This document shows, piece by piece, positions 1 to 7,775 of a stretch of 34,198 bases of DNA. The DNA is taken from NCBI GenBank assembly GCA_021820065.1, contig JAKAEE010000030.1, forward strand, positions 1 to 34,198, read 5' to 3'. The DNA comes from Bacteroidota bacterium. GTDB lineage: Bacteria; Bacteroidota; Ignavibacteria; Ignavibacteriales; Melioribacteraceae. Position 1 is the stretch's first letter. Each line of letters opens with the position of its first letter. The notes below the pieces were generated by a model that had not been told where the DNA came from, did no database searches, and saw only the letters and a list, made by a program, of their open reading frames with translations. Position numbers and translations under genes: made by a program.

Positions 1-2
1 AG

Positions 3-1004
3 GTCAACACAATATTCTTGTCTATTGGTGCGGTTATCGCTTCCATTATGGGAACTACCGGCGCCGCAATGCTGCTTATCCGTCCGGTTATTCAAACAAA
101 TAAGGAAAGGAAATTCAAAGTACACACCATTTTATTCTTCATCGGCATAGTTGCCAACTGCGGAGGATTATTAACTCCGCTGGGCGACCCGCCGCTTTTT
201 ATGATGTATCTGCGCGGCGCACATTTCACGTGGTTCCTTAAACTTTTTCCGGAATGGCTGATTACAAATTTTTTGCTGCTCATCATTTATTTTATTGTTG
301 ATTCGTATTATCACAAAAAAGAGCCGCTACAAGCAATTATAGCTGACAAAACTGTCATACGTCCTATTCGTCTTCAGGGAAAATTAAATTTCATTTGGCT
401 TGCCGGCGTTGTTCTTGCCGTAGCGTTCTTAAACGGACAATACATTTCGTTTATAAGCTCAAATCATTACTACAAATTTATTCGCGAGGCAGTAATTCTT
501 GCTATGGCAATTCTATCTTTAACGTTCACAACCAAGCTCGTTCGGGAATCAAACAGTTTTACGTGGGAACCGATTAAAGAGGTTGCTTACCTGTTTCTTG
601 GAATTTTTATAACGATGGTTCCGTGTTTGCTTTACTTAGAAACGAACGCAAAAAATCTCGGCATAATTTTACCCCACCAGTTTTATTACTTCACCGGACT
701 GTTGAGCAGCTTTTTGGATAACACGCCAACTGCAGTAACTTTTCATTCCTTAGCGATGGGACTGGGTGAACATTCTTCCAGTATCGTTGCCGGAATTCCA
801 GAAGAACTTTTAAAAGCGATCTCCGTTGGTTCCGTTTTCTTTGGTAGCATGACTTACATCGGTAATGGACCAAACTTTATGGTGAAGGCGGTGGCGGAAG
901 AAAACAATATTAAAATGCCAAGCTTTTTTGAATACATCTACAAGTTTTCGCTTATAGTTCTGTTGCCGATTTTCATAATTGTTGAACTTCTTATTATCAG
1001 GTAA
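3..1004 (+). CDS. NhaD-type sodium:proton antiporter, 5'-truncated by window edge
   Basis: This is an integral membrane ion transporter of the NhaD / ion-transporter superfamily, expected to exchange Na+ for H+ across the inner membrane. The reading frame is open to the window start (codons from position 3 read V-N-T-I-F before the first possible TTG at 18), so the real start lies upstream. Visible family marks are the loop 'GGLLTPLGDPPLFMMYLRG' and a later 'LDNTPTAVTF' motif; D-N-T-P is a conserved motif of this family. Several hydrophobic spans are separated by short basic loops, and the end is a hydrophobic helix 'LIVLLPIFIIVELLIIR'. The next gene starts 15 nt downstream on the same strand, so the two may be co-transcribed. 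The family call is firm. The transported ion is known only from the family. Confidence 0.85.
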   Translation, partial: VNTIFLSIGAVIASIMGTTGAAMLLIRPVIQTNKERKFKVHTILFFIGIVANCGGLLTPLGDPPLFMMYLRGAHFTWFLKLFPEWLITNFLLLIIYFIVDSYYHKKEPLQAIIADKTVIRPIRLQGKLNFIWLAGVVLAVAFLNGQYISFISSNHYYKFIREAVILAMAILSLTFTTKLVRESNSFTWEPIKEVAYLFLGIFITMVPCLLYLETNAKNLGIILPHQFYYFTGLLSSFLDNTPTAVTFHSLAMGLGEHSSSIVAGIPEELLKAISVGSVFFGSMTYIGNGPNFMVKAVAEENNIKMPSFFEYIYKFSLIVLLPIFIIVELLIIR

Positions 1005-1019
1005 TCAGGGCAAAACAAT

Positions 1020-4000
1020 ATGGTCTTCGCGCTGAACAAAAAGAATGTTAAGACAATTATTGGATTGCTTTTTGTTATCAGCGGAATGGCCGGGCTTATC
1101 TACCAAATTGTTTGGTTCAAGTATCTCGGGTTGTTTCTCGGCAACACTACTTATGCCCAGATGACGGTGCTTGCAACTTTTCTTGGCGGTCTGGCTCTCG
1201 GAAATTTTTTGTTTGGAAGAAATGCCGACGCCGTAAAAAATCCAGTGCGTGTTTATTCTCTGCTCGAATTAACAATCGGATTATATTGTTTTTCCTATCC
1301 AGCGCTTAGTTCTATTCTAGGAAATGTATTTCTATCCATGTCGTCAAATCTAAACATAGAGACGCAGCTTTTCGTTTTTAACTCGTTCCGGTTTTTAATC
1401 AGCGCAATTCTACTTCTAATACCAACCGCTTTAATGGGGGGAACACTTCCGGTTCTAAGCAAATTCTTTGTAGAGAAAATAAGCGAAAGCAGAAAAGAAG
1501 TGGCTCTTCTTTATTTTTTAAATTCTTTCGGTGCGGTTATAGGAGTAATTTTTGCCGGATTCATTTTAATTAAAGATTTCGGGTTAGAAATTACAAATTA
1601 TACTACGGCAGCAATTAACGTTCTTCTTGGAGTTGCCGCATTTGCTTTATCCTTTTCCATAAAGAATTTTCTTGCCGAAGTAAAACCCTTGACTGAAGTG
1701 CCGGAAGAACAAGCCCACAATAAAAACATTTCTCCTGAAGTAATCATTTTGGTTGCTGGAATTTCGGGTATGGCGGCGCTTCTGTACGAAATGGTTTGGA
1801 CCCGGCTGCTTATAAATTTTTTCGGTTCTTCCACTTACGCCTTCTCCATCATGCTTTTGTCGTTCATCGGCGGTATAACAATCGGGAGTTTTATCATATC
1901 ACTAAAATTTTTAAGCAAGTTTAACTATGTAAAACTTCTATCGTTTTGCCAGTCGGCAATTGCGCTTTCAACTATAGCGGTGCTCAGTTTATATGAAAGA
2001 CTTCCTTACTATCTCTGGCGATTTTCCGCATTATTAAACAAGAGCGATGAAACCTTTTGGATATTTTTGTTAGTCGAATTTGCCGTGTGCTTTGCGCTTA
2101 TACTTCTGCCCACAATTTTCATGGGGATGTCGCTCCCGCTTGCAACAGAAATCGTTTCGCGCTCTAACCAAAAGATCGGTGCCTCGGTCGGCAAAATTTT
2201 TTCTGTTAACACGCTCGGCACTGTTGGCGGAGTAATTATCACCGGTTTAATCTTCATTCCTATCTGGGAAATTAAAGGTGCTTTTGAAATCGGTATTGCG
2301 TTGAATCTCTTTGCCGCGTTGTTGATAATTTTATTCTTTAAGCCGATCAGTACCAGTTTGAAAGTTGTGCTCAGCTTAATTATTATGTTTGGTTTCCTCG
2401 CTTATCTATCCATTTCGCCGGAGTGGAATAAACGCGTTATGATGAGCGGGGTTTTTAAATCGTTCGGTGATGCTCCCCCTAAATCATTTAATGATTTCTT
2501 AAATCGTTTTTCCAACGAAGAAATTATTTTTTACAAAGAGGGCGCAACGGCAAATGTTGCGGTCGCACAATTAAAATCCGATCACTCAAAGAAAAGGTTG
2601 GTTATAAACGGCAAGGCAGACGCGAGCACGTACTTCGACATGCCGACACAGATTCTGCTTGGACAAATTCCGATGCTGCTTCATCCGAACGCTAAGAAAG
2701 TTTTTGTTGTTGGATTTGGCAGCGGGACAACCATTGGATCTGTCTTAACGCATCCAGTGGAGAAAGTGACATGTGCGGAAATTTCAAAAGAAGTTATCGA
2801 TGCGGCAAAATATTTCAGCAAAGAAAATTATAATTGTGTCTCCGATAAGAGACTCCGCTTGATAAACGAGGATGCGCACACTTTGCTCAAGCTTTCAAAA
2901 GAAAAGTACGATGTCATTATTTCTGAGCCGTCAAATCCGTGGATTGCCGGCATCGGTAACTTATTCTCTAAAGAGTATTTCAAAAAATGTTTCGATAAAC
3001 TAGACGACAACGGTATTATGGTTCAGTGGTTTCATCTCTACGAAGCCAACGACGAAGTTGTCCGGCTTGTCTTGAGCACGTTCGCTTCGGTATTCCCGTA
3101 CTGCCAATTATGGAATAGTGTTGCCAATGATATAATTCTGGTCGGTTCAAAAAAAGAAATTCCTCTTAACCTAGAGCGGCTGACGCAAGAATTTCAGTCT
3201 CCGAAAGTTGCGGCAGATTTGAACCGTGTTAGAATTCACAACCCTTTTACGTTCTTAGCGTGCCAGTCTTACTCGCCGAGAGGTTTTTCACAGTTGGTTG
3301 CACAGCAACCAATCAATTCCGAAACGAAACCAGTGCTGGAGTTTCTTGCGCCGCGAGCGCTCTATGCAGGCAATAGATCAACGTATATTTATTCGGCGGA
3401 TGAAAAATTTGATACCCTGAATCTGCACGGTTTATTGGTAAAAGATTTTGTAAATCAAACTAAGCCATCTAAAGCCGAGCTTATTGATGTTATCAATTAC
3501 AATCTCGATCGAACAAATAATTTTAAGTTTGCTTACGGCTTATCAAGATACTTATCCGAACTTTATCCAAACGATTACTTAGCGAACTTACTTAAAGCTC
3601 GTTCTTTGGAAAAGTTAACGCTGAATAATCTTCGATCGTACACATTAGAAAAACTGGTGCGAGAGTATCCGGATTCTGTTCAAATCGTAAAAGATTATAA
3701 CAACTCTCTGCTTCTGAAAAATCTCAATTCAACTACGTTCCTTCACATCTTTTCTATCGAGAACCAGGCTCGTGTGTTTTTGAAAACAACCGCACAGGAC
3801 AGTCTTTCGCAAATTAAAGTTTACAGTCAGCTTGCTAAAGCGTATTTCGAGAATAGTGAATTTGACAAAGCCGAAGAACTTTGCGATCGGACAGAGAGAT
3901 ATATCATGCAGTCACCTCATTTATTAAAGGGATTCGATCCTGGCGATTTCTTTTACGTTTATGCAATGCTAAACCTTTACAAACAGAACTATGCAAAAGT

Positions 4001-4118
4001 GTACATTTATTATCTATCACTTATAAATCGCAACGAAAAATATGTCGATCTTTTCCGCTTACGGGGTCTCGTTGCGTGGCAACTAGAACAGGACAAAGTT
4101 CAAGGGTTGATCAAATAG
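1020..4118 (+). CDS. Fused multi-pass membrane / spermidine-synthase-like protein with C-terminal helical repeats
   Basis: This 1032-aa protein starts with two related blocks of membrane helices (about residues 10-220 and 240-480; 'GMAGLIYQIVWFKYL' near the start recurs as 'GMAALLYEMVWTRLL'). A spermidine-synthase-like Rossmann domain follows (about 500-750), with the SAM-type loop 'VGFGSGTT' (G565-G569 region) and 'CAEISKEVIDAAKYF'. The C-terminal 250 residues look like TPR-type helical repeats. The motif after strand 4 is 'ISEPSNPW' (E636), where canonical spermidine synthases carry a catalytic Asp (DSTDP type). True aminopropyltransfer is therefore doubtful, although the Glu form is usual in this membrane-fused subfamily. 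The ATG at 1020 has only weak ribosome-binding sequence. The gene end overlaps the convergent gene at 4111 by 8 nt. The substrate is unknown. Confidence 0.85.
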   Translation: MVFALNKKNVKTIIGLLFVISGMAGLIYQIVWFKYLGLFLGNTTYAQMTVLATFLGGLALGNFLFGRNADAVKNPVRVYSLLELTIGLYCFSYPALSSILGNVFLSMSSNLNIETQLFVFNSFRFLISAILLLIPTALMGGTLPVLSKFFVEKISESRKEVALLYFLNSFGAVIGVIFAGFILIKDFGLEITNYTTAAINVLLGVAAFALSFSIKNFLAEVKPLTEVPEEQAHNKNISPEVIILVAGISGMAALLYEMVWTRLLINFFGSSTYAFSIMLLSFIGGITIGSFIISLKFLSKFNYVKLLSFCQSAIALSTIAVLSLYERLPYYLWRFSALLNKSDETFWIFLLVEFAVCFALILLPTIFMGMSLPLATEIVSRSNQKIGASVGKIFSVNTLGTVGGVIITGLIFIPIWEIKGAFEIGIALNLFAALLIILFFKPISTSLKVVLSLIIMFGFLAYLSISPEWNKRVMMSGVFKSFGDAPPKSFNDFLNRFSNEEIIFYKEGATANVAVAQLKSDHSKKRLVINGKADASTYFDMPTQILLGQIPMLLHPNAKKVFVVGFGSGTTIGSVLTHPVEKVTCAEISKEVIDAAKYFSKENYNCVSDKRLRLINEDAHTLLKLSKEKYDVIISEPSNPWIAGIGNLFSKEYFKKCFDKLDDNGIMVQWFHLYEANDEVVRLVLSTFASVFPYCQLWNSVANDIILVGSKKEIPLNLERLTQEFQSPKVAADLNRVRIHNPFTFLACQSYSPRGFSQLVAQQPINSETKPVLEFLAPRALYAGNRSTYIYSADEKFDTLNLHGLLVKDFVNQTKPSKAELIDVINYNLDRTNNFKFAYGLSRYLSELYPNDYLANLLKARSLEKLTLNNLRSYTLEKLVREYPDSVQIVKDYNNSLLLKNLNSTTFLHIFSIENQARVFLKTTAQDSLSQIKVYSQLAKAYFENSEFDKAEELCDRTERYIMQSPHLLKGFDPGDFFYVYAMLNLYKQNYAKVYIYYLSLINRNEKYVDLFRLRGLVAWQLEQDKVQGLIK

Positions 4119-4665
4119 TGAGTTTTATTTTGGCTTCGCGGTAACTTTTCATAAAGAGGGGCAAAAAGAAAGAGGCAACGAACATCAATACACCGGTTCC
4201 GTTAACGATCGTTCCAAAAAGTTTATCGTACTCGAGCAATCCTGTAACGCCCAAAAGATAATTCCAATCGTGATATACCTTGTTGCCGCCAAGTAAAGGT
4301 AATTGCTTGGCTCTTGCGTCTGCAACATAAACGCTAATATTCATTAAGTTTTCGCCTAGCCATAGCAAAAAAATTTGAACTCCAATGCGGCGTTTCTTGA
4401 TTGAATAAAAAACTATAAACATGAACGGAATCAGAATCTGCATCAACGATCCGCCAAGCGTATAAATAAATTTTCCGAAGACTTTAAATACTCCGTGTCC
4501 GCCTTCATGTATAAGGAGATTTACAAAATCAATAAATGTGAATTTACCTTCGTTCATTATATAGTAAATCATAAAAGGAAGAAGAGCAAGCGAACCTAGC
4601 CACGGTTTGAATGTTTCCCAAGCGGAGTTTTTATTTTGAGTTTGAGCGAACAATCTATCCCTCAA
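4111..4665 (-). CDS. Small membrane protein with HEGGH zinc-metalloprotease-like motif
   Basis: This is a protein of about 180 residues with four or five hydrophobic segments. Its single striking motif is 'LLIHEGGHGVF' (H53-E54-x-x-H57 from the upstream start), which fits the HExxH zinc site and sits at the beginning of a membrane segment, as in M50-like intramembrane proteases. No second M50 motif (such as NxxPxxxLDG) is obvious. The 5' end overlaps the asparaginase gene by 11 nt, so the two are almost certainly co-transcribed. There is no ATG start. Candidates are TTG at 4665 or TTG at 4653, the latter preceded by GAGGGA four nt upstream. It overlaps the convergent membrane/spermidine-synthase gene by 8 nt. 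Protease activity is inferred from one motif only. Confidence 0.7.
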   Translation of the reverse strand: MRDRLFAQTQNKNSAWETFKPWLGSLALLPFMIYYIMNEGKFTFIDFVNLLIHEGGHGVFKVFGKFIYTLGGSLMQILIPFMFIVFYSIKKRRIGVQIFLLWLGENLMNISVYVADARAKQLPLLGGNKVYHDWNYLLGVTGLLEYDKLFGTIVNGTGVLMFVASFFLPLFMKSYREAKIKLTI

Positions 4666-5629
4666 ACATTTTTCTCATTTCTTTCAGGTCGTTTGTTTTG
4701 CCGAGACAGATCATCATTTTTATTCTCGCTTTCTGACCGTTCAAATAATCCGTAAATATAACCCCTAACTTCTTCAACCATTTCCCAGCTCCGGGATAGC
4801 CGTAAATATCAAGAGTTTCTCCGGCGGGACAACGCGAAACCAAAACAACGGGAATCTTTTTCTCAATAATATATTTTATTCCTTCGAAAGCGGGAGGCGG
4901 AACGTTACCCACTCCCATTGCTTCTATAACTACTCCGTGAACGCCGCTATCTGCAGCAAGCTTGAAAAATTTTTCGTTCATTCCTGCGTAAACTTTAATA
5001 AGATCTACATTCGAATCTATTTCGTCTGTTTCAATAGTTTCTAATTTTCTTGGTAGCCGATTGAAAACTACTTTTCCTTTTTCCACGAATCCCAGCGAGC
5101 CGAAATCGAGACTCATGAATGTTTCTATATCTTCCGTGTGTGTTTTAGTAACCTCGCTTGCAGCGTTTATTTCACCATTTAAGCAGACAAGAACTCCCAG
5201 TCCATTGCTGTTTTCGTTATTGCATATTCGAATTGCATCTACAAGATTTCGCGGGCCATCCCAATCCGGCTCACTGCTGGTTTTCATCGCACCGATAACA
5301 ACAATAGGTTTTTCAGTTTTAACCGTTAAATCTATAAAATATGCGGTTTCTTCCAGCGTGTCGGTGCCGTGTGTTACAATAATTCCATCCACATTTTCTT
5401 GATCAACAAAACTTTTTATTTTTTTTGATAGATCCAGCATGAGTTCCGGTGTCATGTGCGGACCAGGGTAATTTCCAAACTCGTAAATAGAAATACTTGC
5501 CAGATTTTGCGCTTCTGGAATTTTCTCCAAAAGATCTTTGGCGTGATAAAACGGAACTGCTGCTTTGGTCGTTTCATCTATTCTCATTGAAAAAGTACCG
5601 CCTGTAAAAACAATCAAAATATTTTTCAT
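4655..5629 (-). CDS. L-asparaginase, cytoplasmic type I-like
   Basis: The enzyme hydrolyses L-asparagine to aspartate and ammonia. Both asparaginase signatures are present: 'FTGGTFS' at the N terminus (nucleophile region T9-T12) and 'VTHGTDTLEETAYF' (T89-D90), plus the active-site lysine in 'GAMKTSSEPD' (K116). At 324 aa it has the usual family length. There is no signal peptide, which fits a cytoplasmic type I enzyme rather than a periplasmic type II one. The ATG at 5629 follows GAGAG. A clear Bacteroidota-type promoter lies 44 nt upstream (5673-5703). The downstream HEGGH membrane-protein gene overlaps its 3' end. Glutaminase side activity cannot be judged from the sequence. Confidence 0.92.
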   Translation of the reverse strand: MKNILIVFTGGTFSMRIDETTKAAVPFYHAKDLLEKIPEAQNLASISIYEFGNYPGPHMTPELMLDLSKKIKSFVDQENVDGIIVTHGTDTLEETAYFIDLTVKTEKPIVVIGAMKTSSEPDWDGPRNLVDAIRICNNENSNGLGVLVCLNGEINAASEVTKTHTEDIETFMSLDFGSLGFVEKGKVVFNRLPRKLETIETDEIDSNVDLIKVYAGMNEKFFKLAADSGVHGVVIEAMGVGNVPPPAFEGIKYIIEKKIPVVLVSRCPAGETLDIYGYPGAGKWLKKLGVIFTDYLNGQKARIKMMICLGKTNDLKEMRKMFEG

Positions 5630-5672
5630 TCTACTCTCAAATGACTTGTTCGCTTTATTAAAACTCTCGGCA

Positions 5673-5703
5673 CAAATTTAGCTTGCGGAGGTGTCTATTC
5701 AAA
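5673..5703 (-). promoter_or_regulatory. Bacteroidota-type promoter of the asparaginase gene
   Basis: On the minus strand TTTG (5703-5700) is followed after 19 nt by TAAATTTG (5680-5673). This matches the Bacteroidota sigma factor consensus TTTG-N19/20-TAnnTTTG exactly. The ATG lies 43 nt downstream of the -7 element. Confidence 0.7.
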
Positions 5704-5805
5704 ACTTGATTTCATTAAAAAAATTTTTGTTTCGCATCAAAATTAATTTGCAGGAGATAGCCCCAAAACATATCTTCACCGGCACCATAACCAAGGAAAT
5801 AGGGG

Positions 5806-5825
5806 TGTTAATAAGTTGTGAATAA
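5806..5825 (-). promoter_or_regulatory. Pair of DnaA-box-like sites
   Basis: TGTTAATAA (5806-5814) and TGTGAATAA (5817-5825) are, on the minus strand, TTATTAACA and TTATTCACA. The second fits the DnaA consensus TTATNCACA and the first is a weaker match. They start 11 bp apart, one helical turn, which suits cooperative DnaA binding. Confidence 0.5.
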
Positions 5826-5833
5826 TTTTGTTT

Positions 5834-5849
5834 TGTGAAACGTTTCACA
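5834..5849. promoter_or_regulatory. Perfect palindrome TGTGAAACGTTTCACA, LacI-family-like operator
   Basis: The 16-bp palindrome TGTGAAACGTTTCACA has the central CG and GAAA/TTTC arms typical of LacI/CcpA-family operators. It begins 4 nt after a TAATTTTG (-7-like) element and 9 nt after a DnaA-box-like site. No LacI-type regulator is encoded in the window, so the binder is unknown. Confidence 0.4.
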
Positions 5850-6043
5850 TTGAAAAAAAGTTACCGCCTTGGTTTTTATCGTGCTCAAAAAGTGTTCGTT
5901 ATAGACTGATTTCTTTTGTAATTCCTTATCTAATACAATGTTATAAACTCTGTTTAATGTTAATAATTTGTTAATGCAGTTTTTTTGAAGTCGGTTCATA
6001 AAAATAGAATTTATATTCTTTCACCTTTTTAAGTTTTTCTTAT

Positions 6044-6052
6044 TGTGGATAA
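6044..6052 (-). promoter_or_regulatory. Consensus DnaA box at the start of dnaA
   Basis: TGTGGATAA is the exact complement of the strong DnaA box TTATCCACA. It ends one base before the ATG at 6054 and contains the alternative GTG start (6045). A box here would let DnaA cover its own translation start or early transcript, which suggests autoregulation. Confidence 0.65.
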
Positions 6053-6053
6053 T

Positions 6054-7448
6054 ATGCTAACTACAGCCGAAAGCGTCCTGTTTGATAAAGATGCAAAAAC
6101 TCTCTGGAAAGAGTGTTTAAGTCTCATAAAAAATAACGTTCCGTTCATAACTTACAATACATGGTTCTTACCCATCAAGCCTTTTGAAGTTGAAAACAAC
6201 ACGCTAAAAATTTATGTGCCAAATAATTTTTTTATCGAATGGATAGAAGAGCATTATAATACCTTAATAAATAGAACCGTTAAACAAGTTCTTGGTCCGG
6301 AAGCTAAGCTAGTTTATGTTATCTACGAAGAAAAAGAGCCTGTTGAAGAACCTGTCATAAAACAGCAAGTAATTCCGATTACTAGTCAGGTGCAAGAAAC
6401 AAAACCACTGGATTTTGAAACTTATCTTAATCCCCGTTACACTTTTGAAAACTTCATAAAAGGCGAAGGTAATCAACTAGCGCGCGCTGCTGCTTTTGCG
6501 GTTGGCGAAAACCCTGGACAAACTTCTTTTAACCCTCTTTTTGTGTATGGCGGTGTTGGTTTGGGAAAAACCCATCTCATTCACGCCATTGGAAATAGGA
6601 TTCTTGAACAGGGAAAAAACAAACGTGTGGTATATATTTCTTCCGATGCATTTACAGTTGAATTTGTAGAAGCTATCCAAAACGATACAGTGAACGATTT
6701 CTCAAGTTTTTACAAAGGCATGGATGCTTTGATCATCGACGACATACAATTTTTAATAGGTAAAGAGAAAACACAGGATTTGTTCTTCCAGATTTTCAAC
6801 ACTCTTCACCAGTCCGGAAGACAAATTATTTTATCTAGCGATAAGGCACCCAAGGATCTAAAGGGGTTAAACGAAAGATTAATCTCCCGGTTTTCTTGGG
6901 GTTTATCGGCAGATATTCAGCCGCCGGATTTTGAAACTCGCGTTGCTATTTTGAAAAATAAAAGTGAGAGTTATGGAATTATTCTTTCACGAGAAATTTT
7001 AGAATATATCGCACAGAACATAACCTCAAATATTCGCGAGTTGGAAGGCTGTTTAATAAAGCTGCTGGCTAATTCTTCTCTTAATTCTAAAGAAATTAAT
7101 TTTGAGCTGGTAAAGAAAACCGTACGCGAGGTATCTACTAATAAACAAGTTAACGTTTCTATTGATCTTATAACCACTGTTGTTTGCAGCCACTTTAGTA
7201 TTGAGGAAAATAAGCTTCGTGAAAAAAACCGGCGGAAAGAAGTTGTCTTCGCACGTCAGGTTGCTATGTACTTATCAAAAACACTTACTAAGTCATCCCT
7301 CAAAACAATCGGTCTTCATTTTGGAGGAAGAGATCACTCAACAGTAATTCATTCTCAAACCAGCATTGAGCAGCTTATCCAATCAGACACTAAAATAAAA
7401 GAGATGATAGATGCGCTGCGCAATAAAATAGAGATGAGTGCTTCTTAA
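6054..7448 (+). CDS. dnaA: Chromosomal replication initiator protein DnaA
   Basis: DnaA binds DnaA boxes at oriC, opens the origin and recruits the replicative helicase. Domain I (about residues 10-85, 'LWKECLSLIKNNVPFITYNTWF') is followed by a short linker, then the AAA+ domain with Walker A 'GGVGLGKTHL' (K172-T173), Walker B 'ALIIDDIQFL' (D229-D230) and the sensor/arginine region. Domain IV carries the DnaA signature 'GGRDHSTVIHS' (R426-V431). I prefer the ATG at 6054 (464 aa). An in-frame GTG at 6045 would add three residues, but it lies inside a DnaA box. No clear Shine-Dalgarno sequence is present. The gene is flanked on both sides by AT-rich gaps with DnaA boxes. Confidence 0.97.
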   Translation: MLTTAESVLFDKDAKTLWKECLSLIKNNVPFITYNTWFLPIKPFEVENNTLKIYVPNNFFIEWIEEHYNTLINRTVKQVLGPEAKLVYVIYEEKEPVEEPVIKQQVIPITSQVQETKPLDFETYLNPRYTFENFIKGEGNQLARAAAFAVGENPGQTSFNPLFVYGGVGLGKTHLIHAIGNRILEQGKNKRVVYISSDAFTVEFVEAIQNDTVNDFSSFYKGMDALIIDDIQFLIGKEKTQDLFFQIFNTLHQSGRQIILSSDKAPKDLKGLNERLISRFSWGLSADIQPPDFETRVAILKNKSESYGIILSREILEYIAQNITSNIRELEGCLIKLLANSSLNSKEINFELVKKTVREVSTNKQVNVSIDLITTVVCSHFSIEENKLREKNRRKEVVFARQVAMYLSKTLTKSSLKTIGLHFGGRDHSTVIHSQTSIEQLIQSDTKIKEMIDALRNKIEMSAS

Positions 7449-7558
7449 CTTTTTTGGATGAAGATAACATGTTAATATCTTGTGTTCATCAGGTTAGTTT
7501 AATGTTTACTATTATTCGTTTTCAACATACCGGTGAATAACATCTTGCTGTCAACTGG

Positions 7559-7567
7559 TTATCAACA
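7559..7567 (+). promoter_or_regulatory. DnaA box TTATCAACA
   Basis: This is a one-base variant of TTATCCACA that is common in low-GC origins. It lies in the dnaA-dnaN gap, with an identical copy 62 bp downstream. Confidence 0.55.
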
Positions 7568-7620
7568 ATCACAACAAAGTTTTTCTTCAGAATTACAGCT
7601 AATAATTTGTTATTCTTCAC

Positions 7621-7629
7621 TTATCAACA
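7621..7629 (+). promoter_or_regulatory. DnaA box TTATCAACA, next to the AT-rich tract
   Basis: This identical second copy borders the AT-rich stretch at 7630-7735. That is the position expected for the box from which DnaA would load onto the unwinding element. Confidence 0.55.
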
Positions 7630-7775
7630 TATTAACAGTTATCTTATTATAATTAGTTTTTAAAAATCTATATTAGTTAATAATAACGGTGTTGAAATAA
7701 ATTATATCATCTGAAAAGTTAAATTGAAAGTGGCAACGATTTTTGATATTTTTTAATCCAACATGGAGATGAATT

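Larger units (their letters stand above)
5630..6043. other. Intergenic control region between asparaginase and dnaA
   Basis: This 414-nt AT-rich divergent region holds no convincing gene. It contains the asparaginase promoter, a pair of DnaA-box-like sites (5806-5825), a -7-like TAATTTTG (5823-5830) and a perfect 16-bp palindrome (5834-5849). Between about 5950 and 6040 it is very AT-rich. It may contribute to replication initiation or to dnaA control together with the gap downstream of dnaA. Confidence 0.6.
7449..7775. other. Candidate chromosomal origin of replication (oriC) between dnaA and dnaN
   Basis: This 327-nt gene-free gap carries two copies of the DnaA-box variant TTATCAACA (7559-7567, 7621-7629) and a third near-match (GGTGAATAA at 7532-7540, opposite orientation). 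A long AT-rich tract follows (about 7630-7735) that could be the unwinding element. The dnaA-gap-dnaN arrangement is a classical oriC place. The upstream dnaA gap also has boxes, so the origin may be bipartite. A GC-skew switch over the chromosome would confirm it. Confidence 0.6.

Noticed and set aside
5808..5999. 63-aa minus-strand frame upstream of dnaA
   Set aside because: It covers the DnaA-box pair and the palindrome, is very AT-rich and has no recognisable motif; the region is better read as control DNA.
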